From Mycobacterium sp. NBC_00419 (GTDB lineage Bacteria > Actinomycetota > Actinomycetes > Mycobacteriales > Mycobacteriaceae): 64,000 nucleotides of DNA. Both the position numbers and the translations under genes were made by a program. The notes beneath the pieces are model-generated. The model worked only from the letters and a program-made list of their open reading frames with translations, had not been told where the DNA came from and searched no databases. The stretch lies in contig NZ_CP107931.1 of assembly GCF_036023875.1 (NCBI RefSeq), positions 5,332,001-5,396,000 on the forward strand. The letters are read 5' to 3'. Below, piece by piece: positions 50,678 through 62,065 of this stretch (the first letter of the stretch is position 1; each line of letters begins with the position of its first letter).

Positions 50678-51574
50678 CGCGGCGGTGGCCGCCGTGCAGG
50701 CGGCCGCTCCCGCGACGTGCAGGGCCACCAGTGCGGCAGGAACGCCGGTAAAGAACTGGATGGCCCCGAGCAAGCCCTGAGCGATCACCAGGGCGATCAG
50801 CACGGCGAGTCGTTTCATGATCAGGCGCGGGGCGTAGACGGCGAACAGGCCGGCGCCAAGGCCGATCAGCAGCGACAGATAGATGAATAGGAACGTCGAG
50901 TGCGCGTGGACCAGTGTGGTGATCTCCACCTCGAGTCGGGGAACGACTCGCTGCGGGCTCTTGTCGCCGGCGTGCGGCCCGGCGGCGGTCACGGTGGTGC
51001 CGGTGACCAGCGTCGCTGACAACGCGAGCGCGCTCAGTAAAGTCAAGTGCCGCAACGGTTTCGGAACCAACGCGGTGGGGATCCCCTCGTCGGGCTCGCC
51101 GATCTTGACGTAGAGCAGGGTGGCCAGCCAGACCATCAGCATCGAGGTCAGCATGTGGATGGCCACGGTCCACCACAGCAGGCCGGTCAGCACGGTGATC
51201 CCGCCGATCACCGCCTGCAGGACGGTGGATGCCGGCATCAGCCAGGCGTAGACGAGCACCTCGCGCCGGCGCCGCGCCCGGGTGACGGCCAGCACCGCCA
51301 GGATCGCGGTGATCACCACCAGGAACGTGATCATCCGGTTGCCGAACTCCACCGCCTGGTGGATGCCGGGCACCTCGGGGTGGGGTTGGGGGGTGAAGCT
51401 GCCGGGGAAGCACTGCGGCCAGGTGGGGCAGCCGAGCCCCGATGCCGTCACCCGCACGATCGCGCCGGTGACCGCGATACCGGCCTGGGTCAGCAGCACC
51501 GCGGCGGCGATGATGCGCTGGGTGCGCAGGCTGGGTAGTGGAAGTAAGTCCACCAACCGCAGGAATAACCGCAC
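50627..51574 (-). CDS. ctaA: Heme A synthase
   Basis: 315 aa, eight membrane helices. Oxidises heme O from CtaB to heme A. Conserved N-terminal VRVTASGLGCPTWPQCFPGS with the cysteine pair of the Gram-positive type, heme-ligand His in IHQAVEFGNRM, WTVAIHMLTS, LVHAHSTFLF and [12 protein letters not shown] 51574 is 6 nt after TACGAT, so probably leaderless. Confidence 0.95.
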   Translation of the reverse strand: MRLFLRLVDLLPLPSLRTQRIIAAAVLLTQAGIAVTGAIVRVTASGLGCPTWPQCFPGSFTPQPHPEVPGIHQAVEFGNRMITFLVVITAILAVLAVTRARRRREVLVYAWLMPASTVLQAVIGGITVLTGLLWWTVAIHMLTSMLMVWLATLLYVKIGEPDEGIPTALVPKPLRHLTLLSALALSATLVTGTTVTAAGPHAGDKSPQRVVPRLEVEITTLVHAHSTFLFIYLSLLIGLGAGLFAVYAPRLIMKRLAVLIALVIAQGLLGAIQFFTGVPAALVALHVAGAAACTAATAALWASMRQRTEPKTLAR

Positions 51575-51580
51575 GGCCCG

Positions 51581-51586
51581 ATCGTA
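51581..51586 (-). promoter_or_regulatory. Putative -10 element of a leaderless ctaA promoter
   Basis: TACGAT on the minus strand, 6 nt before the ctaA GTG. The same hexamer and spacing occur before lprG. Confidence 0.5.
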
Positions 51587-51634
51587 GAGGACTGCGAACT
51601 ACCGCCCGTAGTAGGGCCGGGCTGAGGTGCAGGC

Positions 51635-52408
51635 TCAGGTGAAGCGGAACCAGCGCAGCGCCGCGAGCGCCGACACCCCGCCCCACACCGCGAGCACCGC
51701 GATCCCGAACCAGTCGACTGACAGCGACATCGCCCGGGTCAGCGCTTCGGTCAGCGCCCCCGACGGCGTCAGCCGGGCCACCCAGGAGACCGCGCGCGGC
51801 ACGGCGCCGGTCTCCAGGGTGAGCGCCCCGAGTCCGGCGAAGACGAACCACAGCAGGTTGGCCACGGCCAGGACGATCTCGGCCCGCAGCGTCCCGCCGA
51901 GCAGCAGACCCATCGCCGCGAAGCCCGCGGTGCCCAGCGCGATGATGACCGCCCCGAGCAGCAGGCCAACCGGGTGCGGTCGCCAGCCCAGCGCCAGGCC
52001 GATCCCGCCGAGCAGCAGGGCCTGCAGGAACACCACCGACACGACGGCCAGCGACTTGCCCGCGATGATGCCCCACACCGGCAGTGCGGTGGCGCCGAGA
52101 CGTTTGAGCGCGCCGTAGCGGCGGTCGAAGGCCACCGCGATCGCCTGGCCGGTGAACGCCGTCGAGATCACCGCCAGCGCCATGATCATCGGCACGAAGA
52201 CGTCCACCCGGTGTTCGCCGAAGGAGCCCAGCGGCAGCAGCGTGAGGCCGATCAGCAAGGTGATGGGGATGAACATCGTCAGGAGCAGCTGTTCGCCGTT
52301 GCGCAGCAATAACTTCAGCTCCAGGCCGTACTGGGCGGCCAGCATCTTCGGGACGGTGTTCGGCCGGGGATCAGGACGGAAGGTACCGGCGGGGAAGAGG
52401 TCGGTCAT
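51635..52408 (-). CDS. ABC-2 type exporter permease
   Basis: 257 aa with six hydrophobic segments after an N-terminal cytoplasmic stretch of about 35 residues (YGLELKLLLRNGEQ). The DrrB/ABC-2 signature region lies around FDRRYGALKRLGATALPVWG. Overlaps the ATPase gene by 4 bp. Exports an unknown hydrophobic substrate; the neighbour MptB builds lipoarabinomannan/lipomannan cores, which suggests but does not prove an envelope role. Confidence 0.9.
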   Translation of the reverse strand: MTDLFPAGTFRPDPRPNTVPKMLAAQYGLELKLLLRNGEQLLLTMFIPITLLIGLTLLPLGSFGEHRVDVFVPMIMALAVISTAFTGQAIAVAFDRRYGALKRLGATALPVWGIIAGKSLAVVSVVFLQALLLGGIGLALGWRPHPVGLLLGAVIIALGTAGFAAMGLLLGGTLRAEIVLAVANLLWFVFAGLGALTLETGAVPRAVSWVARLTPSGALTEALTRAMSLSVDWFGIAVLAVWGGVSALAALRWFRFT

Positions 52409-53337
52409 GAGCGCAGCTCCTTACCGGTCAGCTCGAGGAACACGTCCTCGAGGCTGCGCTGCTCGACGCGGACATCTGTGGCCAGCACATTGAGCCGGGC
52501 GCACCATGCGGTCACCGTCGCCAGAACCTGCGGGTCGATGTCACCCTCGACGAGGTACTCGCCGGCGGAGATCTCCTTGGCTGTGTAGTTCTCCGGCAGC
52601 GCGGACATCAGCAGCGTCAGGTCGAGGCGCCGCGGCGCGGTGAACCGCAGCTGCCCCTCTGCGCCGTTGTGCATCAGGTCGGCAGGCGTCCCGGAGGCCA
52701 CCGACGAGCCGTGGTCGATGATGACGATCCGGTCGGCCAGCTCCTCGGCCTCCTTGAGCTGATGCGTCGTCAGCACCACCGTCACGCCGTCGCGGCGCAG
52801 GGCGTCGATCAGCTCCCACACCACCAGTCGGGCGTGGGCGTCCATCCCCGCGGTGGGCTCGTCGAGGAACACCAATTCGGGCCTGCCGACCAGCGCGCAG
52901 GCCAGCGCGAGTCGCTGCTGCTGACCGCCCGAGAGCCGGCGGTAGGTCGTGCGGGCGGCGTCGGTGAGCCCGAGGGTGTCCAGCAGCCAGTCGGGGTCGA
53001 GGGGATCAGCGGCGTAGGAGGCGACGAGCTTCAGCATCTCGCCGGCCTTGGCCGCCGGGTAGCCGCCGCCGCCCTGGAGCATCACCCCGACGCGTTCGCG
53101 CACCCGCGCGTTGTCGGCGACCGGGTCCAGGCCGAGCACCGAGATGGTGCCCGCGTCAGGGCGCACGAAGCCCTCGCACATCTCGACCGTGGTGGTCTTA
53201 CCCGCGCCGTTGGGGCCGAGCAGTGCCAGCACTTCGGCCGCGTGCACGTCAAGGTCGAGGTTCGAGACGGCTGTCGTCGACCCGTAGCGTTTGGTGACCC
53301 CGCGCAGCCGCACGGGGATTTCGGAGCCGGAACTCAC
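52405..53337 (-). CDS. ABC exporter ATP-binding protein (DrrA-like)
   Basis: 310 aa. Walker A GPNGAGKTTTVEMCEGF, signature LSGGQQQRLALA, Walker B LVFLDEPTAGMD, H-loop VVLTTHQLKEAEEL. C-terminal extension of about 90 residues (about 220-310) as in daunorubicin-resistance type ATPases. Overlaps mptB upstream and the permease downstream by 4 bp each, so all three are one transcript. Confidence 0.93.
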   Translation of the reverse strand: MSSGSEIPVRLRGVTKRYGSTTAVSNLDLDVHAAEVLALLGPNGAGKTTTVEMCEGFVRPDAGTISVLGLDPVADNARVRERVGVMLQGGGGYPAAKAGEMLKLVASYAADPLDPDWLLDTLGLTDAARTTYRRLSGGQQQRLALACALVGRPELVFLDEPTAGMDAHARLVVWELIDALRRDGVTVVLTTHQLKEAEELADRIVIIDHGSSVASGTPADLMHNGAEGQLRFTAPRRLDLTLLMSALPENYTAKEISAGEYLVEGDIDPQVLATVTAWCARLNVLATDVRVEQRSLEDVFLELTGKELRS

Positions 53338-55043
53338 GGGGACTCAGCGTAGGCGTCCGGCGCCGGACGTGGCGTGGCCGGTTGCGTCGGCGGCGGGTCG
53401 GGCTCCTGACCGCTGAACGTTTCGGTGGTGCCGGGCACCTTGCGCCAGGGCAGCTGGTTGAGCGTCAGGGCGATCAGCAGCACCACGATCACGGTGCTGG
53501 CCACCGTGGCATCGACGATCTGGAACAGGGCGAAGCGGTCGCCGTTGGCGGTGGGTCCGAAGATGCCAACGATCAAGGTCACCGCGATGGTGGCGATGCG
53601 GAAACCCGGGCGGGTGGCCCAGGCGGCCAGCGGGATGATCGCCCACAGCAGGTACCAGGGCTGCACGACAGGGAACAGCAGGACCGTCGCACCGAGCGCG
53701 ACGCCGAGCCCGCCGACCGGGTGCAGCCGACCGCGCAGGACGGCCAGCAGCAGCCAGGTAACGGTGATGGTGATGATCAGCACACCAATGGCGCGGGTCA
53801 GTGAGAGCACGGCGGTGGTGTGGTCGCCCAGGCCGAGCAGAATCCCGACCTGGCCGGTGCCCAGCGCCAGCAGCGTCGGCGGGGACATCCAGCTGCGGAC
53901 CACGTTGGCGGTGCCGAGTGTGAAGATCCAACCGAATCCCAGCCCGCTGGCCCAGCCGATGACGGCCATCACCACCAGCGAGATGCTCAGCATGAAGGTG
54001 CTGGCGAGCAGGAAGGGCTTGACGGTGCCGCCCCACCGGTGCGCCAGGGCCATCGCCACGAATCCCAGCGCCAGCAGGCCCGGCAGCTTGACCTGCGACG
54101 ACATCGTGATCAGCACGGCGCCGGTGATGAGCATGGCCAGCGGCGTCCACGCCGCCCAGCCGTCCCGGCCGTGCGGCCAGCGCAGCGGGCGGGGTAGCAG
54201 CGTCTTGGCTGAGTCGATCCCGCGCAGCGCGAATTCGGTGCCGGTCAACATCAGGCCCAGCATGAGCGCCTCGTTGTGGATTCCCGCGACCAGGTGCATC
54301 AGCAGCAGCGGATTGGCCGCGCCCAGCCACAGCGCACTGACTTCGGCGACACCGCACCGGCGGGCCAGCCTCGGCACGGCCCAGACGATCAGGCTGACCC
54401 CGATCAGCACCATCAGGCGGTGACTGAGCACGGCTGCGACGATGTTCTCTCCGGTGAGCGCGGAGATGCCGCGGCCGATCCACAAGAACAGCGGCCCGTA
54501 GGGCGCCGGCGTCTCACGCCAGAGGCTGGGCACCGACAGGGTGAAGACGTGGTCCAGGCCAAGCCCCGGCGCCGGGCCGACCTTGTACGGGTTGAGCCCG
54601 ATCCGGGAGATCTGGCTCTGGGCCAGGTAGGAATAGACGTCCTTGGAGTACATCGGCGGGGCGATCAGCAGCGGCACCATCCACAGCATCAGGGTGTGGT
54701 CGAGCTGGCTGCGCGACATCCGCCGCGGCCCGAGGGTGAAGCGGCCCAGCATCAGCCAGGCCAGCGCCATCATGACCGCACCGGTGGTGGTCATCGTCAG
54801 CGAGACGGTCTGGATGCGTGAGGGCAGGTTGAGCAGCCGGACGCCGAAGGTGGGGTCCTGCACGACCGGCCGGGCACCGGCGCCCAGCGCCCCGATACCC
54901 ATCAACACGGTGCCGGTGGCGCCGAAGAGCCGGGTGCGGCGCATGGCGCGCATTTCGGCGGGGTTCAGGGGTGGCGCCACAGTCCGTTCGTCGCCGTGCA
55001 GGCGGGCGATCGAAACGCTCAGGGAGTGTTGGCGGGCTGCCAC
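53334..55043 (-). CDS. mptB: Alpha-(1->6)-mannopyranosyltransferase MptB-like (GT-C)
   Basis: 569 aa polyprenol-phosphate-mannose dependent glycosyltransferase with about 12 or more membrane segments. It acts on the outer face of the membrane in mannan-core synthesis (lipomannan/lipoarabinomannan). The position before sufR matches Rv1459c. Acidic loop with PPMYSKDVYSYLAQSQI holds the GT-C Asp; NPYKVGPAPG and APYGPLFLWIG follow. GTG 55043 is chosen because TAGAGT lies 6 nt upstream; GTG 55046 is the alternative. Confidence 0.88.
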   Translation of the reverse strand: MAARQHSLSVSIARLHGDERTVAPPLNPAEMRAMRRTRLFGATGTVLMGIGALGAGARPVVQDPTFGVRLLNLPSRIQTVSLTMTTTGAVMMALAWLMLGRFTLGPRRMSRSQLDHTLMLWMVPLLIAPPMYSKDVYSYLAQSQISRIGLNPYKVGPAPGLGLDHVFTLSVPSLWRETPAPYGPLFLWIGRGISALTGENIVAAVLSHRLMVLIGVSLIVWAVPRLARRCGVAEVSALWLGAANPLLLMHLVAGIHNEALMLGLMLTGTEFALRGIDSAKTLLPRPLRWPHGRDGWAAWTPLAMLITGAVLITMSSQVKLPGLLALGFVAMALAHRWGGTVKPFLLASTFMLSISLVVMAVIGWASGLGFGWIFTLGTANVVRSWMSPPTLLALGTGQVGILLGLGDHTTAVLSLTRAIGVLIITITVTWLLLAVLRGRLHPVGGLGVALGATVLLFPVVQPWYLLWAIIPLAAWATRPGFRIATIAVTLIVGIFGPTANGDRFALFQIVDATVASTVIVVLLIALTLNQLPWRKVPGTTETFSGQEPDPPPTQPATPRPAPDAYAESP

Positions 55044-55049
55044 CACAGC

Positions 55050-55055
55050 ACTCTA
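55050..55055 (-). promoter_or_regulatory. Putative -10 element of a leaderless mptB promoter
   Basis: TAGAGT on the minus strand, 6 nt from GTG 55043 and 3 nt from GTG 55046. The spacing rule favours 55043. Confidence 0.4.
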
Positions 55056-55125
55056 ACCGCCAGGGGGTTTACCGCCCGAGGCCGCTGAGGGTGCCCTTGC
55101 TGGACATGGCGCGCCGAATTGCGTC

Positions 55126-55140
55126 ACACTGGTGTTGTGG
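55126..55140 (+). promoter_or_regulatory. Candidate SufR operator overlapping the sufR -10 and start codon
   Basis: ACACT-N5-TGTGG. From memory, M. tuberculosis SufR recognises ACACT-N5-TGTGA upstream of the suf operon; here the last base differs. The GTG start is within the second half-site, and CACACT (55125-55130) has leaderless -10 spacing (6 nt). SufR bound here would block its own transcription. Confidence 0.5.
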
Positions 55141-55829
55141 AAATCCCGTCCGACGTCTCTCCGGTGCCCGCTGCGGCCCCGGCGGCACACGACGGCCAGA
55201 CGCGACGCGCCATCGTGCAGCTGCTGCTGGAGTCGGGATCGATCACCGCCGCCGAGATCGGGCAGCAGCTGGGAATCTCCGCCGCCGGGGTGCGCCGTCA
55301 CCTCGACGCGCTCATCGAGGGCGGTGACGCCGAGGCGCAGGCGGCGGCGTCCTGGCAGCAGGTCGGTCGCGGCAGGCCCGCCAAGCGCTACCGGCTGACC
55401 CCGGCCGGCCGCGCCAAACTGGAGCACACCTACGACGACCTGGCGTCGGCGGCGATGCGGCAGCTTCGGGAGATTGGTGGCGAGGAGGCGGTGCAGACGT
55501 TCGCGCGCCGTCGCATCGACAGCATCCTGGCCGGAGTCACCGGCGGCCCCGACGACGTCGAGTCGACGGCCGAGCGGGTGGCCGGTGCGCTGAGTAAGGC
55601 CGGCTACGTCACCACCACGACCAAGGTGCGCGGACCGATCCAGGGCATCCAGATCTGCCAGCATCACTGCCCGGTATCGCATGTGGCAGAAGAGTTTCCG
55701 GAATTGTGCGAGGCCGAGCAGCAGGCCATGTCGGAGATCCTCGGCACCCATGTCCAACGGCTGGCGACGATCGCCAACGGTGACTGTGCCTGCACCACTC
55801 ACGTACCGCTGAACCCGGCACAACCGTAG
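55137..55829 (+). CDS. sufR: SUF operon repressor SufR
   Basis: 230 aa. N-terminal winged helix ([38 protein letters not shown]) and the C-terminal Fe-S cluster cysteines CQHHC...C...CAC (about residues 173-224). Senses Fe-S status and represses the suf operon. GTG 55137 is preferred; TTG 55119 would add six residues but lies upstream of the operator half-site. 61 bp separate it from sufB. Confidence 0.94.
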   Translation: MEIPSDVSPVPAAAPAAHDGQTRRAIVQLLLESGSITAAEIGQQLGISAAGVRRHLDALIEGGDAEAQAAASWQQVGRGRPAKRYRLTPAGRAKLEHTYDDLASAAMRQLREIGGEEAVQTFARRRIDSILAGVTGGPDDVESTAERVAGALSKAGYVTTTTKVRGPIQGIQICQHHCPVSHVAEEFPELCEAEQQAMSEILGTHVQRLATIANGDCACTTHVPLNPAQP

Positions 55830-55890
55830 AGCTTCACCTTCGGCGCACAGCCCCGCGCCGAAGCCACCACAACGCCGAAGGAGCGTCGCC

Positions 55891-57333
55891 ATGACACTCA
55901 CACCGGACACCAAGCCGGCCGAGCCGCTGACTCAGGACGAGGCCATCGCCTCGCTGGGCACCTACGGCTACGGCTGGTCGGACTCCGACGTCGCCGGTGC
56001 CAGCGCCCAGCGCGGCCTGTCCGAGGCGGTGGTGCGCGACATCTCGGCGAAGAAGAGCGAGCCCGAATGGATGCTCGACATGCGGCTCAAGGCACTGCGC
56101 ACGTTCGAGAAGAAGCCGATGCCGAACTGGGGATCGAACCTCGAAGGCATCTTCTTCGACAACATCAAGTACTTCGTGCGCTCCAGCGAAAAGCAGGCCG
56201 CGACGTGGGATGACCTGCCCGCCGACATCAAGAACACTTACGACCGGCTCGGTATCCCGGAGGCGGAGAAGCAGCGCCTGGTCTCCGGTGTGGCCGCGCA
56301 GTACGAGTCCGAGGTCGTCTACCACTCCATCCGCGAGGACCTCGAGGCCCAGGGCGTCATCTTCCTGGACACCGACACCGCGCTGAAGGAACACCCGGAA
56401 CTCTTTAAGAAGTACTTCGGCACCGTGATCCCGGCCGGGGACAACAAGTTCTCGGCGCTCAACACCGCGGTGTGGTCCGGCGGGTCGTTCATCTACGTGC
56501 CCAAGGGTGTCCACGTCGACATCCCGCTCCAGGCCTACTTCCGGATCAACACCGAGAACATGGGCCAGTTCGAGCGCACGCTGATCATCGCTGACGAGGG
56601 CTCCTACATCCACTATGTGGAAGGCTGCACCGCGCCGATCTACAAGAGCGACTCGCTGCACTCCGCGGTCGTCGAGATCATCGTCAAACCCGGTGCACGG
56701 GTGCGGTACACGACGATCCAGAACTGGTCGAACAATGTTTACAACTTGGTCACCAAGCGGGCCCGCGCCGAGGCCGGCGCCACCATGGAGTGGGTCGACG
56801 GCAACATCGGCTCGAAGGTCACCATGAAGTACCCGGCGGTCTGGATGACCGGCGAGCACGCCAAGGGTGAGGTCCTCTCGGTGGCGTTCGCCGGCGAAGG
56901 CCAGCATCAGGACACCGGCGCCAAGATGGTCCACCTGGCCCCGAATACGAGCAGCAACATCGTCTCCAAGTCGGTGGCCCGCGGCGGTGGCCGCGCCTCC
57001 TACCGTGGTCTGGTCCAGGTCAACAAGGGAGCGCACGGATCACGCTCGAGCGTGAAATGCGATGCGCTGCTTGTCGACACGATCAGCCGCAGCGATACCT
57101 ATCCCTATGTCGACATCCGCGAGGACGACGTCACCATGGGGCATGAGGCCACTGTGTCCAAGGTCAGCGCCGATCAGCTGTTCTACCTGATGAGCCGCGG
57201 CATGACCGAGGACGAGGCCATGGCCATGGTGGTGCGCGGCTTCGTCGAGCCGATCGCCAAGGAGCTGCCGATGGAGTACGCCCTGGAACTCAACCGGCTG
57301 ATCGAACTGCAGATGGAAGGCGCTGTCGGCTGA
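55891..57333 (+). CDS. sufB: Fe-S cluster assembly protein SufB
   Basis: Scaffold subunit of the SufBCD complex, 480 aa. Motifs: [13 protein letters not shown], the [12 protein letters not shown] helix, [30 protein letters not shown] with the cluster/persulfide cysteine, and the C-terminal [19 protein letters not shown] with GAAGGAG upstream. There is no intein: the M. tuberculosis ortholog is interrupted by one, this gene is not. Confidence 0.97.
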   Translation: MTLTPDTKPAEPLTQDEAIASLGTYGYGWSDSDVAGASAQRGLSEAVVRDISAKKSEPEWMLDMRLKALRTFEKKPMPNWGSNLEGIFFDNIKYFVRSSEKQAATWDDLPADIKNTYDRLGIPEAEKQRLVSGVAAQYESEVVYHSIREDLEAQGVIFLDTDTALKEHPELFKKYFGTVIPAGDNKFSALNTAVWSGGSFIYVPKGVHVDIPLQAYFRINTENMGQFERTLIIADEGSYIHYVEGCTAPIYKSDSLHSAVVEIIVKPGARVRYTTIQNWSNNVYNLVTKRARAEAGATMEWVDGNIGSKVTMKYPAVWMTGEHAKGEVLSVAFAGEGQHQDTGAKMVHLAPNTSSNIVSKSVARGGGRASYRGLVQVNKGAHGSRSSVKCDALLVDTISRSDTYPYVDIREDDVTMGHEATVSKVSADQLFYLMSRGMTEDEAMAMVVRGFVEPIAKELPMEYALELNRLIELQMEGAVG

Positions 57334-58540
57334 TGAACAACCTCAGCGAGGCGGTCGAGGGCTCGCGCCTCACCGCCGCCAACCCCGGCTCAACGTTGGC
57401 TGCCGCCAACAAAGGCGAGCAGTTCGCCTCCTTCGACGTCGACGCCTTCGAGGTTCCCGGCGGCCGCGACGAACTCTGGCGGTTCACCCCGCTCAAGCGT
57501 CTTCGTGGATTGCACAACGGGTCTGCGCCTGCTACGGGTAACGCACAGATCAGCGTCTCCGAGCAGCCTGGCGTGACGGTCCAGACCGTGCGCCGCGGCG
57601 ACGAGCGGCTCGGCCAGGGTGGCGTGCCTTCCGATCGTGTTGCCGCGCAGGCTTTCTCGTCATTCAACGAGGCGACCGTTGTCACTGTCGCGCGCGGAAC
57701 ACAGCTCGCAGCTCCGGTCGAGATCGCTGTCACGGGTCCCGGCGAGGGTGCCACCGCTTACGGCCACCTGCAGATCCGCGCCGAGGAGCTCGCCGAGGCC
57801 GTCGTGGTGATCGACCATCGCGGCAGCGGCACCTACGCCGACAACGTCGAGTTCGTCGTCGCCGACGCCGCCCGGCTGACCGTCGTGTGGATCGCCGACT
57901 GGGCCGACGACGTGGTGCATGTCAATGCCCAGCACGTCCGACTCGGCAAGGACGCGGTGCTGCGGCATGTCGCCGTCACCCTCGGCGGCGAGGTGGTCCG
58001 CATGGCGGCCACCGTGCGTTACGACGGGCCCGGCGGCGACGCCGAGTTGCTCGGGCTGTACTTCGCCGACGAGGGTCAGCACCTGGAGTCGCGGCTTCTG
58101 GTCGACCACGCACGGCCGAACTGCAAGTCCAATGTGCTCTACAAGGGTGCGCTGCAAGGCGATCCGGACTCCAAGAAGCCCGACGCCCACACGGTGTGGG
58201 TCGGCGACGTCCTGATCCGCGCCGAGGCCACCGGAACCGACACCTTCGAGGTCAACCGCAACCTGGTGCTGACCGACGGTGCCCGCGCCGACTCGGTGCC
58301 CAACCTCGAGATCGAGACCGGCGAGATCGTCGGGGCCGGGCACGCCAGTGCCACCGGCCGTTTCGACGACGAACAGCTGTTTTATCTGCGGGCTCGCGGC
58401 ATCCCCGAGGACCAGGCCCGCCGGCTCGTGGTCCGGGGGTTCTTCGGCGAGATCATCGCCAAGATCGCCGTGCCCGACATCCGTGACCGCCTGACCGACG
58501 CCATCGAACGCGAACTCGCCATCAGCGAAGAGAGAACACA

Positions 58541-58544
<4 letters not shown>
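57333..58544 (+). CDS. sufD: Fe-S cluster assembly protein SufD
   Basis: 403 aa beta-helix paralog of SufB. N-terminal GGRDELWRFTPLKRLRGL, core AEVVVIDHRGSGTYADNVEF-type repeats, C-terminal FYLRARGIPEDQARRLVVRGFFGEII. ATG overlaps the sufB TGA by one base. Forms the SufBCD scaffold with SufC. Confidence 0.96.
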
Positions 58545-60572
<2,028 letters not shown>

Positions 60573-60574
60573 GA

Positions 60575-61039
60575 ATGCGACTCGAGCAGATGTACCAGGA
60601 AGTGATCCTGGACCACTACAAACGCCCGCACCACCGCGGGCTGCGCGACCCTTACGGCGCCGAGGTCTACCACGTCAACCCCACCTGCGGTGACGAGGTG
60701 ACGCTGCGGGTGGCGTTGTCGCCGGACGGTGAACTCGTCGAAGACGTGTCCTATGACGGCCAGGGCTGTTCGATTAGCCAGGCTGCCACCTCGGTGCTCA
60801 CCGACCAGGTGATCGGCCAGAGCGTCGGTGATGCGCTCAAGACGGTCGCCGCGTTCGCCGAGATGGTCTCGTCGCGCGGCACCATCGAGGGCGATGAGGA
60901 CGTGCTCGGCGACGGTGTGGCCTTCGCCGGTGTGTCGAAATATCCCGCGCGAGTGAAATGCGCGCTGCTGGGCTGGATGGCGTTCAAAGATGCGGTGGCG
61001 CAGGCCTCGCATCGACAAGACCTGGAGGACAAGAAGTGA
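60575..61039 (+). CDS. sufU: Zinc-dependent sulfurtransferase SufU
   Basis: 154 aa, IscU-like fold of the Gram-positive SufU type, which accepts sulfur from SufS. MRLEQMYQEVILDHYKRP start; zinc/catalytic cysteines in NPTCGDEVTL, GQGCSISQA and VKCALLGW; long SufU insertion between the second and third cysteine. ATG 60575 with GTAGGAA upstream, 2 bp after sufS. Confidence 0.96.
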   Translation: MRLEQMYQEVILDHYKRPHHRGLRDPYGAEVYHVNPTCGDEVTLRVALSPDGELVEDVSYDGQGCSISQAATSVLTDQVIGQSVGDALKTVAAFAEMVSSRGTIEGDEDVLGDGVAFAGVSKYPARVKCALLGWMAFKDAVAQASHRQDLEDKK

Positions 61040-61389
61040 GCGAAGAAACCAGCGCGACCGTCTCCGAGGAGCTCCTGGCCGACATCGAGGAGGCCATGCG
61101 CGACGTCGTCGACCCTGAACTCGGGATCAACGTCGTCGACCTGGGCCTGGTGTACGGCATGAACGTCGAGAAGGGCGACACCGGCACGGTGGCCCTGATC
61201 GACATGACGTTGACCTCGGCGGCGTGCCCGCTCACCGACGTCATCGAGGACCAGACGCTCAACGCGCTGGTCGGCGCCGGACTGGTCAACGAGGCCAAGA
61301 TCAACTGGGTATGGAACCCGCCGTGGGGACCGGACAAGATCACCGAGGACGGCCGCGAGCAACTGCGCGCACTCGGGTTCACGGTCTAG
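61036..61389 (+). CDS. sufT: SUF-associated DUF59/MIP18 protein (SufT-like, Rv1466 homolog)
   Basis: 117 aa MIP18-family protein. Core motifs VVDPELGINVVDLGLVYG and MTLTSAACPLTD with the conserved cysteine, NWVWNPPWGPDKITEDGREQ at the C terminus. Helps Fe-S protein maturation. GTG 61036 overlaps the sufU stop by 4 bp. Last gene of the suf operon. Confidence 0.93.
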   Translation: MSEETSATVSEELLADIEEAMRDVVDPELGINVVDLGLVYGMNVEKGDTGTVALIDMTLTSAACPLTDVIEDQTLNALVGAGLVNEAKINWVWNPPWGPDKITEDGREQLRALGFTV

Positions 61390-61403
61390 GCGGGGGCGTG
61401 GCG

Positions 61404-62045
61404 GTGAGTGGGTCGGCCTCCATCGTCGCGACCCGGCGTCAGCTGCACGGCGTCGCCGAAAGTCTCATCGCCGGGCCGCAGTACCGCACCGCCGGCACCA
61501 TCCGCCTTGCCGTGCGCCCCGACGGCTTCACCGCGACGGCGGTATCGCTCGCGGTGCACGGCACCACCTTGTCGTGGTCCGACGGTTCGGCACCGCTGGC
61601 CGGCCCGGTCGCCACGCTGGTGGCGAGCGCCGGGCTGGATTTCGGTCCGCCGCCCGACGAGGTGTACCACCCGGTCGCGCCGCTGGAGCTCGACACCGTT
61701 CTCGATCTCGACGCCGGTGCCGCCGATGTGCTTTACCGCAGCCTCTACGCCGGAGGATTCGCCATCAAAACCGTTCTGCCCGAAGCGCATCCGGTTCTGT
61801 GGCCGGAACACCTCGACGTAGCCGCGACCCACGACGAGGTCAATTACGGCGTCTCCGCCGGCGACGACGACCATCCGTTGCCCTATGCCTATGTCGGCCC
61901 GTGGGATTTCGCGACCAGCCCGCGCACCGGTGCGTTGTGGAACGCGTCCTTCGGCGCCGTCCATTCGCTGGATCTCGGCGCTGACGTCGATGCACTGGCG
62001 GTCCGGATCGCCGATTTCTTCCGTGCCGCACAGTCGCATCTCTAG
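61404..62045 (+). CDS. Conserved hypothetical protein
   Basis: 213 aa from GTG 61404 (GGGGG 7 nt upstream); GTG 61398 is an alternative adding two residues. No signal peptide or membrane segment. Sequence is acidic with YHPVAPLELDTVLDLD and YAYVGPWDF...LWNASFGA blocks, and reads like a compact soluble alpha/beta protein. 14 bp after the suf operon, so may be co-transcribed. No family recognised. Confidence 0.7.
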   Translation: MSGSASIVATRRQLHGVAESLIAGPQYRTAGTIRLAVRPDGFTATAVSLAVHGTTLSWSDGSAPLAGPVATLVASAGLDFGPPPDEVYHPVAPLELDTVLDLDAGAADVLYRSLYAGGFAIKTVLPEAHPVLWPEHLDVAATHDEVNYGVSAGDDDHPLPYAYVGPWDFATSPRTGALWNASFGAVHSLDLGADVDALAVRIADFFRAAQSHL

Positions 62046-62050
62046 GTCGC

Positions 62051-62056
62051 TAGCAT
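62051..62056 (+). promoter_or_regulatory. Putative -10 element of the ECF sigma gene
   Basis: TAGCAT, 9 nt before the ATG at 62066; leader of 0-3 nt predicted. No Shine-Dalgarno. Confidence 0.35.
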
Positions 62057-62065
62057 CTGCAGTCG

